Part shown: positions 41,584 through 49,935 of the stretch, piece after piece | How the letters are laid out: each line of letters begins with the position of its first letter | How positions within the stretch are numbered: the stretch's first letter is position 1 | Origin: Planctomycetaceae bacterium | GTDB lineage: Bacteria; Planctomycetota; Planctomycetia; Pirellulales; Pirellulaceae | NCBI GenBank assembly: GCA_007694185.1 | Contig: RECD01000166.1 | Location: forward strand, 1 to 49,935 | DNA: 49,935 nucleotides | Direction of reading: 5' to 3' | Notes under the pieces: generated by a model | What the model saw: only the letters and a program-made list of their open reading frames with translations | The model's database searches: none | What the model was told of the DNA's origin: nothing | Position numbers and translations under genes: made by a program

Positions 41584-42528
41584 TCACTCCGCGGTGGGGG
41601 TCAAAGGCTTTCGTAACCAGGCATGGAAGAAAAAATCGAGTCCGGCGAAACGGCCCGCTGCGGTACCGGCGAGCACCAGGCAGGCCATGCACTCGATCAA
41701 TTGGTAGCTGCTACCCAGCCCCGTGACGGGCGGGAATTGGCTCAAGAAGACTGAACCGAGAAACGCGGCTCCGGCTAACGAGGCGATCGGCGTGAACAGG
41801 CCCAAGACCAGACAGATGCCGATCGTCATGTCAAAATACGGAATCCAGCGATTGACGACACTCGTATCCATAAATTGGTTACGTGGCACACCGAGTTTGA
41901 GTTCACCGTTGTCGGCGACCTGTGACGTCGTCGCGACGAGCGTTTGGGCCTGCTGGTAGCTGGCCCACAACGCGTCGATCTCCCTCAGCACCGGCGTGAT
42001 CTTCAATCGCCATTCCGTCCGGATCGTTTCGGCTTGCCCAGCCAAGCTCGGCACGCCCTCTCGCATCGACTCCCGCTTGAGATCCTGAATCCGCTTGCGA
42101 CCGAGTTCGTATTCCTCCAGATCTGTCGCGTTGGAGGCCAGGATGAACTCGAGCCCCTCGATCGATTTGGCGTAATTCGCCTGAGCCTGTCGCTTCTGCG
42201 CTTCGTCAAACCCGTAGTGCTTCGCCACCTTGTCTCGGTAGACCGCGAAATGCTGTTTGGTTTTGTCGACGTCCAGCCGCAGGCTACCGTCGTAATCCCA
42301 CACCATCTGCCGGAATTGCACGGCCAACGGGCCGCGGGCGTTCAGAAAGAACGGTGCCGCGTCCCAATCCCCCTGCCGCCATTTCTCGTGGCCTTCCGAA
42401 AAGAAGTGCCAACCGAGGGTCAGCCGCATCAGGATCAACATCACAACGCCGATCCCGCTCAGCAGCCGCGGGTGCGGACCCCAGCCGGTCGCCAGACGGA
42501 GGGGCGTGAGGAATACGGAAAGGGACAA
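41584..42528 (-). CDS. DoxX-like membrane protein with large helical insert
   Basis: A 314-residue DoxX/TQO-type protein of the inner membrane. The first membrane helix (RLLSGIGVVMLILMRLTLGWHFFSEGHEKW, about 20-50) carries the family motif around GWHFFSEG. Then about 150 residues of charged helix (YAKSIEGLEFILASNATDLE, ELGRKRIQDLKRES) stand where normal DoxX proteins have a short loop. The remaining helices follow: YFDMTIGICLVLGLFTPIAS, LAGAAFLGSVFLSQF, LIECMACLVLAGTAAGRF. I chose TTG 42528 because GGAG lies 10 bases upstream and all later ATGs would cut into the first helix; a start further up is possible. Seven bp separate it from the oxidoreductase gene, suggesting the two form a membrane-linked redox pair. 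Confidence 0.85.
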   Translation of the reverse strand: MSLSVFLTPLRLATGWGPHPRLLSGIGVVMLILMRLTLGWHFFSEGHEKWRQGDWDAAPFFLNARGPLAVQFRQMVWDYDGSLRLDVDKTKQHFAVYRDKVAKHYGFDEAQKRQAQANYAKSIEGLEFILASNATDLEEYELGRKRIQDLKRESMREGVPSLAGQAETIRTEWRLKITPVLREIDALWASYQQAQTLVATTSQVADNGELKLGVPRNQFMDTSVVNRWIPYFDMTIGICLVLGLFTPIASLAGAAFLGSVFLSQFPPVTGLGSSYQLIECMACLVLAGTAAGRFAGLDFFFHAWLRKPLTPTAE

Positions 42529-42925
42529 AGCGGGTCGTCTCCGGTTCGATGAAGGCAGTGATTGATCCTGAATTATGGCAGCTTTTTTACCAAACGCCAA
42601 CAGGCGCGGCCCGCGGATGACGCCTAACCCCGCCTGGCCAGCGACCTGGCCGGAGCCATTTGCAAACAGACGCCACGTCACGCTGCTTTCCCAGGCCTCC
42701 CAGATCACCGCGCGACAAGCTGTTTTCGTCACCGAATTTCCCAAAAGGGACACTTGAGCGGCGGGTAGGCCCGAGTATTCCGCACAAGCGTCACAGTTTG
42801 CCGCGTTTTGCTGAAGCGATCGATCGGGTTGTGACGAATAGACGGATGAAGCCGATTGTCCTGCTTGGGCGGACGATCCATTCGGTAATGCCCCAACCCA
42901 TCCCCCCTCTTTCGAAGCTGGGCAA
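42529..42925. other. Divergent intergenic region between DoxX-like and secretin genes
   Basis: 397 bp holding the promoters of both divergent units. Frames here belong to antisense extensions of the neighbours. I see no operator-like palindrome or small RNA. Confidence 0.3.
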
Positions 42926-45900
42926 ATGACCAAGAAATCTCGTTGTCGCAGGGCCCGAACCGCTCTGCTCGCCCTGTTGACCGCACACTTTGGTGCCACC
43001 GCGCCGTCGTCCCGGCCGAGTTTTTTCACCGATCATGCCGGGGTGGTGCGAGCCCAGGAATACACGACACCGGCGAGCGGGTTGCAGTTGTCGGCGCCGA
43101 ACCAGTTCCAGAACGGGCGGCCGGCGACGGACAATTTCGTGCCGAACGGCAACCCGGCCGGCGGTTTTGGCGTCGCCCACGCGACCGAAGAGATGCCGGT
43201 CCTGAACACGATCCAGATGCCTGCGGCGTTTGTTGCTAAGGTCAGCACCGCGTTGGAATTGCGTTATCGCGATAACTCCGATGTGCAGGTTTCGCCCGAC
43301 GCCCGCGGCGGCCGCTTGGTGATCCTCGCCCCGCCTTCGCTGCAACGGCAGCTCCAGGGCGAAGCGATGAAGATTTACGTCGCGGAAAGCCAGCCCGGTG
43401 CGAGCCAAACCGGTGTTCCCGAAGCGCTCGCTTCGGTCGTCCCCGACGCGATGACGGCCGGCGTGCGGACCGCGGGCGGCCAGATGCAGATGCGTTTGAG
43501 CTCGATCGATTGGCGGCAATTCGAGGATTCGCTCCAACGGGTCGTCGGCAAGCGGATCCCGGTCACGACCAGTCAGAACGGTCAGAAGGCGATTTTCCGG
43601 TTGGCGGGTGCGCCGCTGGACGGGACCACGGTCGAAGTCGATCGTCGCGAGAACGTCGTGACCGTCGTCGCCCCGGAACCGGCGATGCCGGGTTGGCAAA
43701 AGATGATCCGGTCACTCGATAGCGCGGCGACCAAGCCGGGTGAAGTGATCGAGATGGTGCGGGTCGAGAACGCGAAACCGGCTCCGATCCAACGCGCCTT
43801 GAGGCTGATCGATAACTTGCCGAAAGACGCCGAAGCGACTGTCACTGCGGTCGGTGGTGGCGGCGGTGGCGAACAGCTCCGGACGGCGATGTTGCAGCCA
43901 CCTCCCGCCGGGGCGCCGCAGCAGCCGCCCGCCTTCCAATTGCCGGATGGCGAGCCGGGTGCCGCCGCGGGCGAAACCGCCGGGATCATCGGCGACACGC
44001 AAATCCAGTTCGTCCCGGAGCTCGGGATCATCATCGTCCGCGGGGCCAAGCGGGACGCCCAACGGGTGCTCGACGTGATCCGCCAGATCGAAGAACAGAG
44101 CGCGGTGACGCAGCCCGAGGTCGAGATCTATCAGCTCAAGCACCTCAACGACTCCGCCGCGGCGGAACTGTTGACTCAGGTTTATGAGGAAGTGCTCGCG
44201 GCCCGCCAAGGCGAAGTCAACATCAAGCCGCTCGACCATCCCAACGCGCTGCTGCTGGTCGGCCGCCGGGAATCGGTCGCCAACGCGCTGGCGTTGATCG
44301 AGAAGCTCGACAAGCCGCTCGATTCGTCCAGCCGCCTGCGGGTCTTCCGGTTGAACCACGCCAGCGCGACCGACGCGGAAGAGACCGTGCGGAGCTTCTT
44401 CACCGACCGCCCCGGCGCCGGTGAAGACGTTCGTCCCGGCTTGGGGGTTCGCGTGCGGATCGTCGCCGATTACCGCACCAACTCGTTGGTCATCGGCGCC
44501 TCGCCGCGTGACTTGGCCGAAGTGGCGATCTTGATCCGCGACCTCGACGTGGAAAGCGTCCCGGCGCAGAACGAGATCAAGGTCTTCTCACTGCGCAACT
44601 CGCTGGCCGCCGACTTGGCCCCGGTGATCCAAAACGCGATCAACGGGGACGGGGAAGGGGGCGAGAACGCCAACGCCACCCGTCCTTCGACGTCGCTGTC
44701 GATCCTGTCGGTCGATTCCCAAGCCGGCACGATGCTCAGTTCCGGCGTCTTGTCGGGATTGGTCGTCACCGCCGACGCCAACGCCAACGCGATCATCGTC
44801 CGGGGGCCGTCCAGCAGCATGTCGTTGATCGGGGAACTGATCCGCCAGCTCGATCAAGTTCCCGGCGTCGAGACGGTGGTGAAGGTCTTCACGATCGAGA
44901 ACGGCGACGCGGTGCGATTGAACACCGCCTTGCAAGAATTGTTCTCGCAAGCCGCACAAGGCGGCGGGGGCCAAGGGGTCGGTCAGCTTTCGCCGGCGAC
45001 CGCGTCCAGCAGCTCGCTGGTCAACCTGCGGTTCACGACCGACCAACGGACCAACAGCATCATCGCGACCGGATCGGCCAGCGACCTGGAGGTCGTCGAA
45101 AGCATCCTGTTGCGGCTCGACACGAAGGGATTTGCGGAACGGGTCACCGAAGTGATCTGGTTGCGGCATCAATCGGCGCCGGAAATCGCCGCGGCGATCA
45201 CCCAGTACGTCCAAACCCGGGTCCAGACGGCCAACCAGATCCAGCAGTTCCAAACGGGCCTCGGGCCGTACGATTTGCCCGACCGCGATTTGGTCGTGGT
45301 CGCGGAAGAGGTCAGCAACAGCTTGTTGCTTAGCGTCTCGCCGCGGCTCTACCCCGATGTTCGGCAATTGATCGAAAGCCTCGACCGCCGCCCGCCGATG
45401 GTACTGATCAAGGTCGTGCTGGCCGAAGTCTCCCTCGGTGACACTTTTGAACTCGGTGGAGAACTCGGTCTGCAGGACAGCCTGCTGTTTGATCGCAGCG
45501 TGGCCAACATAGGCGCTGAAGGGGCGAATCTTTCCCCTTTGTCAAACCCTTCGAACAGCGGTTTCAACTTCAATAACGCCGGCACACCCAACAATGCGGC
45601 GATCAATCCCGGCGCGGTCGGTTCGCGAGCCCTCAGCACGTTCGGGTTGGGAACGGCGAGCTCCGCGGCCGGCTATGGCGGCTTCGTACTGAGCGCCGCG
45701 AGCGACTCGTTCAGCCTGTTGCTGCGGGCGTTGCAAGATGCCAACCGGGCGCAGATCCTCAGCCGCCCGCAGATCATGACGGTCGACAACAAGGCCGGCT
45801 TCGTGCAGGTCGGCCAATCGGTGGCACGGGTCAGCGGTTTGCAACAGGGCGGCGTCAACTTCGCTCCGGTCTTGGAAGTCGGCGACATCGACATCGGCTT

Positions 45901-46930
45901 GATCCTCGAAGTCCTGCCGCGGGTCGGTGCCGATGGGCTGATCTCGATGCAGATCCGGGCCGAGCGGTCGTCGATCGACGACGTCACGACCGGGACGCCG
46001 ATCGGGACCGATCAAAACGGGAACGCGATCGTGATCCCCAACATCAATCGGACGACGGCCGAATCGACAATCATTGCCTACAGTGGTCAGACGGTCGTTT
46101 TCGGCGGGCTGATCCAGAAGGAACGTTTCGTGCAGAGCCGCCGCGTCCCGTACCTGTCGCAGATCCCGCTGGTCGGGATGTTCTTCCGGTACGACCGCGA
46201 GACCGAGGAACGCCGCGAATTGTTGGTGGTGATGACCCCGATGTTGGTCAACGGCGACGAGGACTTGGAATACGTCAAGCAGACCGAATCGGCGCGGATG
46301 AGCTACTGCTTGGCTGACGTCGTCGAGATGCATGGCGACGTGGGGCTGAGCGGCGGCTACGGTTTGTGGGGCCCGGCGATGGGACCGACGATCTATCCCG
46401 ACGTACACCCGACCGTCGACCAGTTCCCCAAAGCCCAACCGTTCCCGGCCGAAGGCCAGTACCCGGTCAACGGCCGCGGCGAAAGGATCCTCAGCGAACG
46501 GGTGCTCGGTGAAACGCCGCTGCAAGCTCCGGGGGTAGTATCCGAAGGCGTGCCGCTACAGGGCTACCCGCAAGGCGGCGTTTACCCGCAGCAGCAAGGT
46601 TACCCGCAGGGTGGTGGCTTCCCGCCGGCGACCGCGCCCTACCCGCAGGCGCCCTACGGTTCGCCTCAGGGTGCGCCCCAAATGGTGCCCCAAACGATTC
46701 CCCGCGGCGTGCCGCAAACCGAACCGAACGGGGGCGTGCCGAACGGGGGCGCGCCGAACCAGAACGGCGGGGATCCGCAAAGCCGCGGTCCGGTGCCTGG
46801 GAACGCTCCGAGAACGGGCATGATGCCGACGCTGCAACCGCCGCAGGTTGGTCAGCAAAATGGGTTTGATCCGACCATTCGGCCCGCCGACTTCCAGTTC
46901 ATCGACAGTGACAAGCCGTCCCAGTACTGA
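42926..46930 (+). CDS. Very long secretin (type II/III secretion or pilus outer-membrane channel)
   Basis: A 1,334-residue outer-membrane secretin, roughly twice the length of GspD. After an export signal (TALLALLTAHFGATA) and a linker comes a chain of N-type ring domains: repeated beta-alpha units such as IYQLKHLNDSAAAELLTQVY, RVFRLNHASATDAEETVRSFF, IKVFSLRNSLAADLAPVIQ, VKVFTIENGDAVRLNTALQELF and EVIWLRHQSAPEIAAAI, spaced about 110 residues. The secretin domain proper spans about 830-1105: PPMVLIKVVLAEVSLGDTFELG, RAQILSRPQIMTVDNKAGFVQVG, SGQTVVFGGLIQKE, VPYLSQIPLVGMFF. A Pro/Gln/Gly tail with PQGG/YPQ repeats covers about 1190-1320. No ATPase, pseudopilin or assembly platform gene is adjacent; a lipoprotein gene follows at 46972 and could be its pilotin or partner. 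Confidence 0.95.
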   Translation: MTKKSRCRRARTALLALLTAHFGATAPSSRPSFFTDHAGVVRAQEYTTPASGLQLSAPNQFQNGRPATDNFVPNGNPAGGFGVAHATEEMPVLNTIQMPAAFVAKVSTALELRYRDNSDVQVSPDARGGRLVILAPPSLQRQLQGEAMKIYVAESQPGASQTGVPEALASVVPDAMTAGVRTAGGQMQMRLSSIDWRQFEDSLQRVVGKRIPVTTSQNGQKAIFRLAGAPLDGTTVEVDRRENVVTVVAPEPAMPGWQKMIRSLDSAATKPGEVIEMVRVENAKPAPIQRALRLIDNLPKDAEATVTAVGGGGGGEQLRTAMLQPPPAGAPQQPPAFQLPDGEPGAAAGETAGIIGDTQIQFVPELGIIIVRGAKRDAQRVLDVIRQIEEQSAVTQPEVEIYQLKHLNDSAAAELLTQVYEEVLAARQGEVNIKPLDHPNALLLVGRRESVANALALIEKLDKPLDSSSRLRVFRLNHASATDAEETVRSFFTDRPGAGEDVRPGLGVRVRIVADYRTNSLVIGASPRDLAEVAILIRDLDVESVPAQNEIKVFSLRNSLAADLAPVIQNAINGDGEGGENANATRPSTSLSILSVDSQAGTMLSSGVLSGLVVTADANANAIIVRGPSSSMSLIGELIRQLDQVPGVETVVKVFTIENGDAVRLNTALQELFSQAAQGGGGQGVGQLSPATASSSSLVNLRFTTDQRTNSIIATGSASDLEVVESILLRLDTKGFAERVTEVIWLRHQSAPEIAAAITQYVQTRVQTANQIQQFQTGLGPYDLPDRDLVVVAEEVSNSLLLSVSPRLYPDVRQLIESLDRRPPMVLIKVVLAEVSLGDTFELGGELGLQDSLLFDRSVANIGAEGANLSPLSNPSNSGFNFNNAGTPNNAAINPGAVGSRALSTFGLGTASSAAGYGGFVLSAASDSFSLLLRALQDANRAQILSRPQIMTVDNKAGFVQVGQSVARVSGLQQGGVNFAPVLEVGDIDIGLILEVLPRVGADGLISMQIRAERSSIDDVTTGTPIGTDQNGNAIVIPNINRTTAESTIIAYSGQTVVFGGLIQKERFVQSRRVPYLSQIPLVGMFFRYDRETEERRELLVVMTPMLVNGDEDLEYVKQTESARMSYCLADVVEMHGDVGLSGGYGLWGPAMGPTIYPDVHPTVDQFPKAQPFPAEGQYPVNGRGERILSERVLGETPLQAPGVVSEGVPLQGYPQGGVYPQQQGYPQGGGFPPATAPYPQAPYGSPQGAPQMVPQTIPRGVPQTEPNGGVPNGGAPNQNGGDPQSRGPVPGNAPRTGMMPTLQPPQVGQQNGFDPTIRPADFQFIDSDKPSQY

Positions 46931-46971
46931 TGCTTGAGTCCCCCCGTTTGTGTTACCAAGGAAGGTTGAAG

Positions 46972-47985
46972 ATGAAACGGATCATGGTCATCGGGCTGGT
47001 GGTGTTGATGCCGACACTGCTGACCGCCGTCGGTTGTTCCGGGGCGGGCCCGAAAGAGTCCACGGCTTGGAAAATGCCGTGGAGCAAACAGGACAAGGCC
47101 GCCAAACCCTACCCGAACCCGGTGCGGATGGTGGCGACTTGGACCCCCGACACGCTGACGCAAAGCGGCCGGACTCCGACCCGCGGTTTCGGCGGTCGAT
47201 TTTACTTTTACGACGAAAAGACCCGCAGCGTCCCGGTTTCGGGAGAACTGACCGTCCACGCCTTCGCCGAGAAGACGGACGGTTCGGTGGGGGAGGTCAA
47301 ACGGTACCAATTCACTGAGGAGCAGTTCACGCGCCACTTCAGCCAATCGGACCTGGGTGCTTCCTACAGCGTCTGGATTCCCTGGGACGCGGTCGGCGGC
47401 GATCAGATGCGGATCAGCTTGGTGCCATCGTTCAAATCGACCAGCGGGAAATTGGTGCAGGGCGACATGGCCTTGGTAGGCCTTCCTGGCCGACGGACGG
47501 CGACCGAGAACATCGCCAAACGCCCCGATCCGACCGAGCGGTTGATGGCCCAGCGGGACTCGTCCAAGAGCGGGCTGACGACGACGACGATCCCGGTCCG
47601 ACGTTCGATCGACTCGCCGTCGATCATGCGGCCTGGAATGTCCGCCGCGGCCCATCGGATCGCCGCCTCACGTCCGAGTCGCCCGTCAGCGACTGCGGCC
47701 GAGGGCGCTGCGGAGATGCCAGCGGAGTTCGCGCCGGAGTACGCGGCGGAGTACACGCCTGAATTGACGCCGGTCGCCGACCCGATGCCGATCGCATCGT
47801 CCGGATACATGCCGGGCCAGATGACCGGTCCGACGCCGATGACGGGTACGCCGTCGTCCGATACCTCATGGCAGGGAACCCCGTGGCAAGGGGAAGCCGC
47901 TGCCTGGGGAGCCGACGCGAATCGCCCTCAACGGCTCGGACAAACCGTCGCCCCGGTTTCGGCCGAGTTGCCGATCCGGCGATGA
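46972..47985 (+). CDS. Lipoprotein downstream of the secretin
   Basis: A 337-residue lipoprotein with a signal ending VGC (modified Cys22, after IMVIGLVVLMPTLLTA). Residues about 45-185 form a compact beta-rich domain (NPVRMVATWTPDTLTQ, TPTRGFGGRFYFYDEKT, SVPVSGELTVHAFAE, YSVWIPWDAVGGDQMRISLVPSF). The rest is disordered, rich in Pro, Ser, Ala and Thr. A strong ribosome site AAGGAAGG lies just before ATG 46972, one of the clearest in the window; the earlier ATG at 46930 overlaps the secretin stop and is less likely. The 41-bp gap and shared strand indicate an operon with the secretin. A pilotin-like or accessory role is inference. Confidence 0.85.
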   Translation: MKRIMVIGLVVLMPTLLTAVGCSGAGPKESTAWKMPWSKQDKAAKPYPNPVRMVATWTPDTLTQSGRTPTRGFGGRFYFYDEKTRSVPVSGELTVHAFAEKTDGSVGEVKRYQFTEEQFTRHFSQSDLGASYSVWIPWDAVGGDQMRISLVPSFKSTSGKLVQGDMALVGLPGRRTATENIAKRPDPTERLMAQRDSSKSGLTTTTIPVRRSIDSPSIMRPGMSAAAHRIAASRPSRPSATAAEGAAEMPAEFAPEYAAEYTPELTPVADPMPIASSGYMPGQMTGPTPMTGTPSSDTSWQGTPWQGEAAAWGADANRPQRLGQTVAPVSAELPIRR

Positions 47986-47997
47986 GCTGCGGGTGAA

Positions 47998-48030
47998 GCG
48001 GCCGGGCTTTTGCTCGCGAAAGCCGGCCGC
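47998..48030. terminator. Strong bidirectional hairpin between convergent genes
   Basis: GCGGCCGGGCTTT-TGCTCGCG-AAAGCCGGCCGC pairs over 12 bp with one bulged G. It lies 13 bp after the lipoprotein stop and 17 bp from the end of the convergent barrel gene, the expected place for a shared terminator. Confidence 0.75.
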
Positions 48031-48046
48031 CGCCACGGTGGCCGCA

Positions 48047-49330
48047 TCAATACCGCAGGATCAAATCGGCGGTCCAACGGCTTTTCAACAGGCCGGTTTC
48101 ACGGGTCAGCGGGATCTCGTACGCGACGCCGGCTTCGACCCGGCGGCGGGGGATCAGCTTCATGCCGATCGCTTGCGTGACGATGTCAACTCCTTCCACG
48201 CCCTCGGTCGGCAAGTTGAACAGATCGACGCCGGGGTAATCCGCTAGCGGCCCCGGAGTCGCGCCTGCACCGGAGCTGTTGTACCAGTGGTGCCAGTTCG
48301 TTTCGCCGAACAGGTAGACCGGACGACGGGTCGGCAACCGCACGTCGTAATGGTTGCTCCAGTAGCCGATCGTGTCCTGTTCTGACTGGTTGGTCGGCTG
48401 ACGCAACCCCGCGACGCTGACCCAGTGCATCCGCGAACCGATCCGCGTCCCGCCGCTGAGGAAGAAATTGAACTCGCCATCCCCGTTGCCTTGCAGCGAC
48501 CGCGGCGTTCCCACCGGGGCGGCGAAGGTGATCCCTGCGGAGAGCAGCCTGCCGGCAACCGGGTCGCGATAAAAGTTGTTTTTCAATCCGAAGCTCATGT
48601 CCGCGAAACCGCTGCCGAGTCCCCAATCGTCCTCGTCGATCTGGCTGGAAATCAGCCCGCTCTGGTTGACGATCAAGCTCCAGCGATCCGACAGGGCCAA
48701 CCGGGCCTGCAACCCGTAGAATTGCATCGAGTTATCGGTCAACGCGCCGGGGAACCGCTGGTGGAAAAACAGGAAGCGGGCTTCGGTCAGCGTCCGCGGG
48801 TCTTCGAAAAAGAGCGGGTTGGTGACGGGGCTGATGAAGTCGTCAAAGCACCGCTCGCTACGCCGCCCCCAACCCAACCCGAACGGCCCGCAATCGCGAA
48901 CGGCGGCATGGTGCTGGCCGGAGGTCGCCGACCAGGAATCCGGCTGGGGCGCGGTCGCTTGCCACGACGGGGCGTCTTCCCCGAGCGTCGACGGGTCGAG
49001 CACCACCGTTGGCGCGGACCGACCGATCGGCTCGCGACCACGAGCCAAACGTGGCACATCCCCATCGAAGCGTCCGTCACGGTCCGACAAACCTTGCCCG
49101 GTTGTGTCGTCCAGCGGCACGTAGCGATCCGATGGGCTCGGTGCCTCATCGGCCCACCATTCGCGAGGGACGGTCGCTTCGAGCGGCGCGAACGGCTCGC
49201 CACCGGCGTCCGTCCAGTTGACTTGGGCCAGAGCTCGGCCGATCGGCAACACGCCTTGCTGGGCGTGAGCGAAGCCTGAGGCGAGCAAGCTGACCGCAAC
49301 GGCAGCAGCCCGCGAGCGAATCGGAATCAT
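48047..49330 (-). CDS. Outer-membrane beta-barrel protein
   Basis: A 427-residue exported protein with signal peptide (AAAVAVSLLASGFAHA), a low-complexity Pro/Asp/Arg-rich segment to about residue 150, then alternating amphipathic strands ending in an aromatic-rich C-terminus (TADLILRY, C-terminal aromatic residue as in barrels recognised by the BAM complex). Strand pairs are visible: ARFLFFHQRFPGALTDNSMQFYGLQARLALSDRW, GFADMSFGLKNNFYRDP, LSAGITFAAPVG, GEFNFFLSGGTRIGSRMHWVS, HYDVRLPTRRPVYLFGETNW. No known porin family could be assigned. It converges on the secretin operon and is otherwise unlinked. Confidence 0.82.
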   Translation of the reverse strand: MIPIRSRAAAVAVSLLASGFAHAQQGVLPIGRALAQVNWTDAGGEPFAPLEATVPREWWADEAPSPSDRYVPLDDTTGQGLSDRDGRFDGDVPRLARGREPIGRSAPTVVLDPSTLGEDAPSWQATAPQPDSWSATSGQHHAAVRDCGPFGLGWGRRSERCFDDFISPVTNPLFFEDPRTLTEARFLFFHQRFPGALTDNSMQFYGLQARLALSDRWSLIVNQSGLISSQIDEDDWGLGSGFADMSFGLKNNFYRDPVAGRLLSAGITFAAPVGTPRSLQGNGDGEFNFFLSGGTRIGSRMHWVSVAGLRQPTNQSEQDTIGYWSNHYDVRLPTRRPVYLFGETNWHHWYNSSGAGATPGPLADYPGVDLFNLPTEGVEGVDIVTQAIGMKLIPRRRVEAGVAYEIPLTRETGLLKSRWTADLILRY

Positions 49331-49637
49331 CCCACCGGCCTCCCTGCCAGTCGATCAGATCACACGGTCCGTCGCGTGATCGCTGTCATTACCATTCCTC
49401 GCATCGGCGCCGTGAGCAGCGGGGCTGAATCGATCCCGTCTACGAGGCGGCAGGACGGCGCTGCGGGCGACCGATCAGAATGACGGGTCGGAATGGGGGC
49501 GACATCGGGGTCGGCGCGGTCGTAACCGTTCTGACGATTGCCAGGGTTGACGCACTCGCATGCTGCCTAGTCGGACCTAGTTGGACAGCGCCAGGTTTGA
49601 ACAAATTCACGGAAAATCACCTGTTTTTTGGGCACGC
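49331..49637. other. Upstream region of the barrel gene, no gene seen
   Basis: About 300 bp without a credible frame. The GATCAGATCACACGGTCC stretch near 49354 and GTCGCGTGATCGC repeat the GATCA/TGATC theme but do not form a strong stem. The barrel gene promoter should be here. Confidence 0.3.
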
Positions 49638-49713
49638 GAGCGGCAAGGCGCTAGCCGCCGGTAAATGGTTTGAAATCAGCAGTGAAGAGCCGGCGGATAG
49701 CGCCTTGCCGCTC
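49638..49713. repeat. 76-bp palindromic element
   Basis: The left arm starts GAGCGGCAAGGCGCTAGCCG (49638-49661) and the right arm is its reverse complement (49690-49713), matching at 23 of 24 positions. The 28-base loop is AT-rich. A short plus frame crosses it, but the residues simply follow the repeat. Confidence 0.8.
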
Positions 49714-49804
49714 TCCAAACTCGCGCTTTCCAGATAGACGGGCGGGGATTCGTGCTTTGGATCGTTTCAAACGAGTGCTGTGTTCCCATTGATAATTAGG
49801 GTGG

Positions 49805-49888
49805 GACCGGACGGCTCGCGCCGTTCCGCAAACAAAAATAGCGGCAGACCGGACGGCTCGCGCCGTTCCGCTAACAAAATTAGCGGCA
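49805..49888. repeat. 42-bp tandem repeat, two copies
   Basis: Unit begins GACCGGACGGCTCGCGCCGT and ends TAGCGGCA; copies at 49805-49846 and 49847-49888 differ at only a few positions in the A-rich middle. A following GCGCAAGCCCTCCGG segment resembles another REP-type end. The minus-strand open frame here encodes only a translated repeat (GTARAVRS twice) and is not a gene. Confidence 0.85.
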
Positions 49889-49935
49889 GGGCGCAAGCCC
49901 TCCGGTGTGTCAACCCGAAAATCGAATTGGAACAA

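Noticed and set aside
49651-49935. 94-codon minus-strand frame at the right edge
   Set aside because: Contains the same octapeptide twice because it translates the 42-bp tandem repeat; starts at the window edge.

Overview
The window looks like a chromosomal segment of a planctomycete, probably a marine Pirellulaceae (Rhodopirellula-like) bacterium. The basis is the gene content: paired DUF1549/DUF1553 cytochrome proteins and DUF1501 proteins, long secreted proteins with PQQ-propeller or WD40 repeats, a PEP-CTERM protein, Tat-targeted Gfo/Idh/MocA oxidoreductases, high GC, weak ribosome binding sites and many short palindromic repeats. Genus assignment is inference. I found no rRNA, tRNA, CRISPR array, phage module or complete transposon.

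Layout. 1-606 (-): 3' part missing, coiled-coil-type protein with a one-base frameshift in an A run. 607-1159: no gene. 1160-5744 (-): membrane fatty-acid hydroxylase/sterol desaturase, then a 1,181-residue protein that I think is the diphosphate-type PEP carboxykinase. 6251-11233 (+): DUF1549/DUF1553 plus DUF1501 pair. 11564-13803 (-): overlapping pair of secreted propeller proteins. 14018-15325 (-): polyphosphate kinase 2. 15693-19697 (+): secreted PQQ-propeller protein with an embedded methyltransferase-like domain. 19843-20595 (-): PEP-CTERM protein. 21022-24396 (+): an RNase HI-like protein lacking its catalytic acids, then glycogen branching enzyme. 24919-29260 (-): a HEAT plus double-sialidase protein and a threonine-synthase-like PLP enzyme, bracketed by inverted copies of a palindromic repeat. 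29366-30069: a repeat graveyard with a group II intron reverse transcriptase remnant cut by a MITE-like element. 30070-36896 (-): a tightly packed DUF1501 / DUF1549-DUF1553 / cytochrome-WD40 operon. 37123-37770 (-): HdeD-type membrane protein. 38199-39633: second MITE-like copy, small ankyrin-like lipoprotein, large inverted repeat, secreted rhodanese. 39750-42528 (-): DoxX-like protein and Gfo/Idh/MocA oxidoreductase operon. 42926-47985 (+): very long secretin and a lipoprotein. 48047-49330 (-): outer-membrane barrel protein. 49331-49935: repeats.

Themes. Much of the coding capacity is exported: at least fourteen products have signal peptides, Tat signals or lipoboxes, consistent with a polysaccharide-degrading, surface-attached lifestyle. 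A second thread is storage and phosphate-energy metabolism (branching enzyme, PPK2, probable PPi-PEPCK), though these genes are not one operon. The most unusual items are the catalytically dead RNase HI homologue, the propeller-methyltransferase fusion, the DoxX protein with a large helical insert, the homopolymer frameshift at the left edge, and a 103-bp terminal-inverted-repeat element present twice, once abutting a truncated group II intron reverse transcriptase.
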